Assembly (NCBI GenBank): GCA_035524675.1
Contig: DATKOK010000003.1
Span: 1-6,507, forward strand
Origin: FEN-987 sp035524675
GTDB lineage: Archaea > Thermoproteota > Bathyarchaeia > 40CM-2-53-6
Direction of reading: 5' to 3'
DNA: 6,507 nt
The position numbers and the translations under genes were made by a program. Below the pieces are notes generated by a model. The model had not been told where the DNA came from, did not search any database, and saw only the letters and a program-made list of their open reading frames with translations. Shown here piece by piece: positions 5,219 to 6,507 of the stretch (the stretch's first letter is position 1; every line of letters starts with the position of its first letter).

Positions 5219-6507
5219 CCTTGCCGATGCGATGCAGTATGTCGCCAGTCTGATCTGTGCATCCGCGAATTCTTGAGTGGCGTGCAGACAGCTCGGCTTG
5301 CCGCCGCTACTGCTGCGGCATCTTCCTCAAGTCTAGCTAGTGTCTGATCGAGCCTGGGTCCAAGAATATCCAAATACGTCGTATCAAATTCTCCTGCATT
5401 GAACTGCTGCTCGGACATTATTGATTGGTGTAGAGGTATCGTTGTGGGAATGCCAACGATTTCCAACTCGTTAAGTGCACCTTTCATTCTACGTATCGAG
5501 TCCTTACGATTTCTTCCGAAGGCAGCTAATTTGACGATGAGTGAGTCGTAATACTCCGGAACTGTGTATCCCGAGTACAGTGCAGAATCAACGCGTATTC
5601 CCGGACCTGCAGGTGGGTGATAATGGATTACTTTGCCAGGGGAGGGCGTAAACTCCCGCCGCGGGTCTTCGGCGTTGATTCGACAGTTGATGGCCCATCC
5701 TCTCACTTTAATCTCGTTCTGTGATAGGTTCATTCGTGATTCGAAAGCAATGGTTAGCTGTTCTTCTATGATATCTACCCCAGTGGTGAGTTCAGTGACG
5801 AGATGCTCAACTTGTACTCGCTTGTTCACTTCAAGAAAATAGTACTTTCCAGAACTGTCCACTAGAAACTCGACTGTCCCGGCATTGATGTATCCTGAGG
5901 CTTCAAGCCCTCTTCTAGCAGCGTCTGCAAGAGCGGATCGCGTGGCATCGCTAATTCCAATTGATGGGGCTTCTTCGAGTAACTTCTGATGCCGTCGCTG
6001 AATGCTGCATTCTCGGTCGCCAAGGATCACGACATTGCTTCTCTTTTCTGCAAGTGCCTGAATCTCTACGTGGCGCGGGCAAGCTAGCTGTTTTTCAATG
6101 TACATTTCGCTCCTACCGAACGAAGAGATCGCTTCCATTTTTGTCAGGCGATAGAAGCGACGGATTTCTTCTCTAGTTTTCGCAACTCGCATCCCGCGTC
6201 CGCCGCCACCGTATGCTGCTTTTATTATAACAGGAAATCCAATGCTCGATGCTATCTCAACCGCGTCATCATCGTTTCGCAGAGGTCGATCTGAGCCAGG
6301 GATTATAGGAACTCCCGCCTCATGCATGGTCTTACGCGCAGTTAGCTTGTTTTCGAGTTTCTCTATGGATTCACTCGTGGGTCCCACGAAAACGAGGTCA
6401 TGTTCCTCGCACGCTTTCGCAAAGGAAGCATCTTCTGAGAGAAAACCGTATCCTGGATGGATACCGTCGCAGCCTGATTCCTTAGCCGAGTTAATTATCT
6501 TCGGTAT
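5212..6507 (-). CDS. accC: Biotin carboxylase subunit of acyl-CoA carboxylase, N-terminus outside window
   Basis: The frame stays open to the right edge, so the GTG at 6387 is internal. The visible part is 431 residues, and about 65 N-terminal residues are missing, judged from HPGYGFLSE at visible residue 17. The enzyme carboxylates biotin on its carrier using ATP and bicarbonate. Motifs in order are the glycine-rich ATP-grasp loop YGGGGRGM (99-106), ECSIQRRHQK (166-175), the catalytic NKRVQVEH loop (228-235, with Arg230 and Glu234), RINAEDP (276-282) and the C-terminal FDTTYLD (374-380). A further 50-residue tail contains EEDAAAVAAA, ending in a Trp/Arg-rich stretch as in other archaeal subunits. 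The loop reads N-K-R and H-L where E. coli AccC has N-T-R and H-P. The carrier protein gene follows directly. The complete enzyme is likely an acetyl-CoA/propionyl-CoA carboxylase, but its carboxyltransferase is not seen here, so the substrate is inferred. Confidence 0.95.
   Translation of the reverse strand: MPKIINSAKESGCDGIHPGYGFLSEDASFAKACEEHDLVFVGPTSESIEKLENKLTARKTMHEAGVPIIPGSDRPLRNDDDAVEIASSIGFPVIIKAAYGGGGRGMRVAKTREEIRRFYRLTKMEAISSFGRSEMYIEKQLACPRHVEIQALAEKRSNVVILGDRECSIQRRHQKLLEEAPSIGISDATRSALADAARRGLEASGYINAGTVEFLVDSSGKYYFLEVNKRVQVEHLVTELTTGVDIIEEQLTIAFESRMNLSQNEIKVRGWAINCRINAEDPRREFTPSPGKVIHYHPPAGPGIRVDSALYSGYTVPEYYDSLIVKLAAFGRNRKDSIRRMKGALNELEIVGIPTTIPLHQSIMSEQQFNAGEFDTTYLDILGPRLDQTLARLEEDAAAVAAASRAVCTPLKNSRMHRSDWRHTASHRQGW

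Noticed and set aside
5212..5365. The odd Trp/Arg/His-rich C-terminal tail of biotin carboxylase, as a frameshift product.
   Set aside because: Archaeal biotin carboxylases commonly carry a tail of this size with an Ala-rich helix and a Trp/Arg-rich end, and the carrier gene begins right at its stop.

Overview
The window carries seven protein genes packed almost without gaps and most likely comes from an archaeon. This is suggested by the thiolase followed by a DUF35 zinc-ribbon/OB-fold protein, a methionine synthase encoded as two separate half-length proteins, biotin carboxylase and biotin carrier protein as separate genes, an archaeal-type TATA-like box, and strong GGAGG-type ribosome binding sites inside operons alongside GTG and TTG starts. 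The phylum is not certain. Thermoproteota (Sulfolobales or Nitrososphaeria-like) or Thermoplasmatota would fit this gene set, but no RNA gene or marker here decides it.

Layout: (1) 1-1618, plus strand: a thiolase of the SCP-x/archaeal type, entering from the left edge, and a DUF35 protein four bases downstream. This pair belongs to acetoacetyl-CoA formation, most often in the archaeal mevalonate route with HMG-CoA synthase. (2) 1619-1739: the only real intergenic gap, holding a TATA-like box. (3) 1740-4703, plus strand: a three-gene overlapping operon with a MetE N-terminal-half homologue, a MetE C-terminal catalytic half with a complete zinc site, and a MetF-type methylenetetrahydrofolate reductase. 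Together they would reduce a methylene-pterin and pass the methyl group to homocysteine to make methionine. (4) 4700-6507, minus strand: biotin carboxylase, running off the right edge, followed by biotin carboxyl carrier protein. These are two of the three parts of an acyl-CoA (acetyl/propionyl-CoA) carboxylase. The carboxyltransferase is not in the window.

The methionine operon and the carboxylase operon meet tail to tail, with their stop codons overlapping at 4700-4703. No RNA gene, mobile element, CRISPR array or phage-like gene was seen. The window is core metabolism. I do not see an undescribed system. The most interesting part is the split methionine synthase and its co-translation with MetF.
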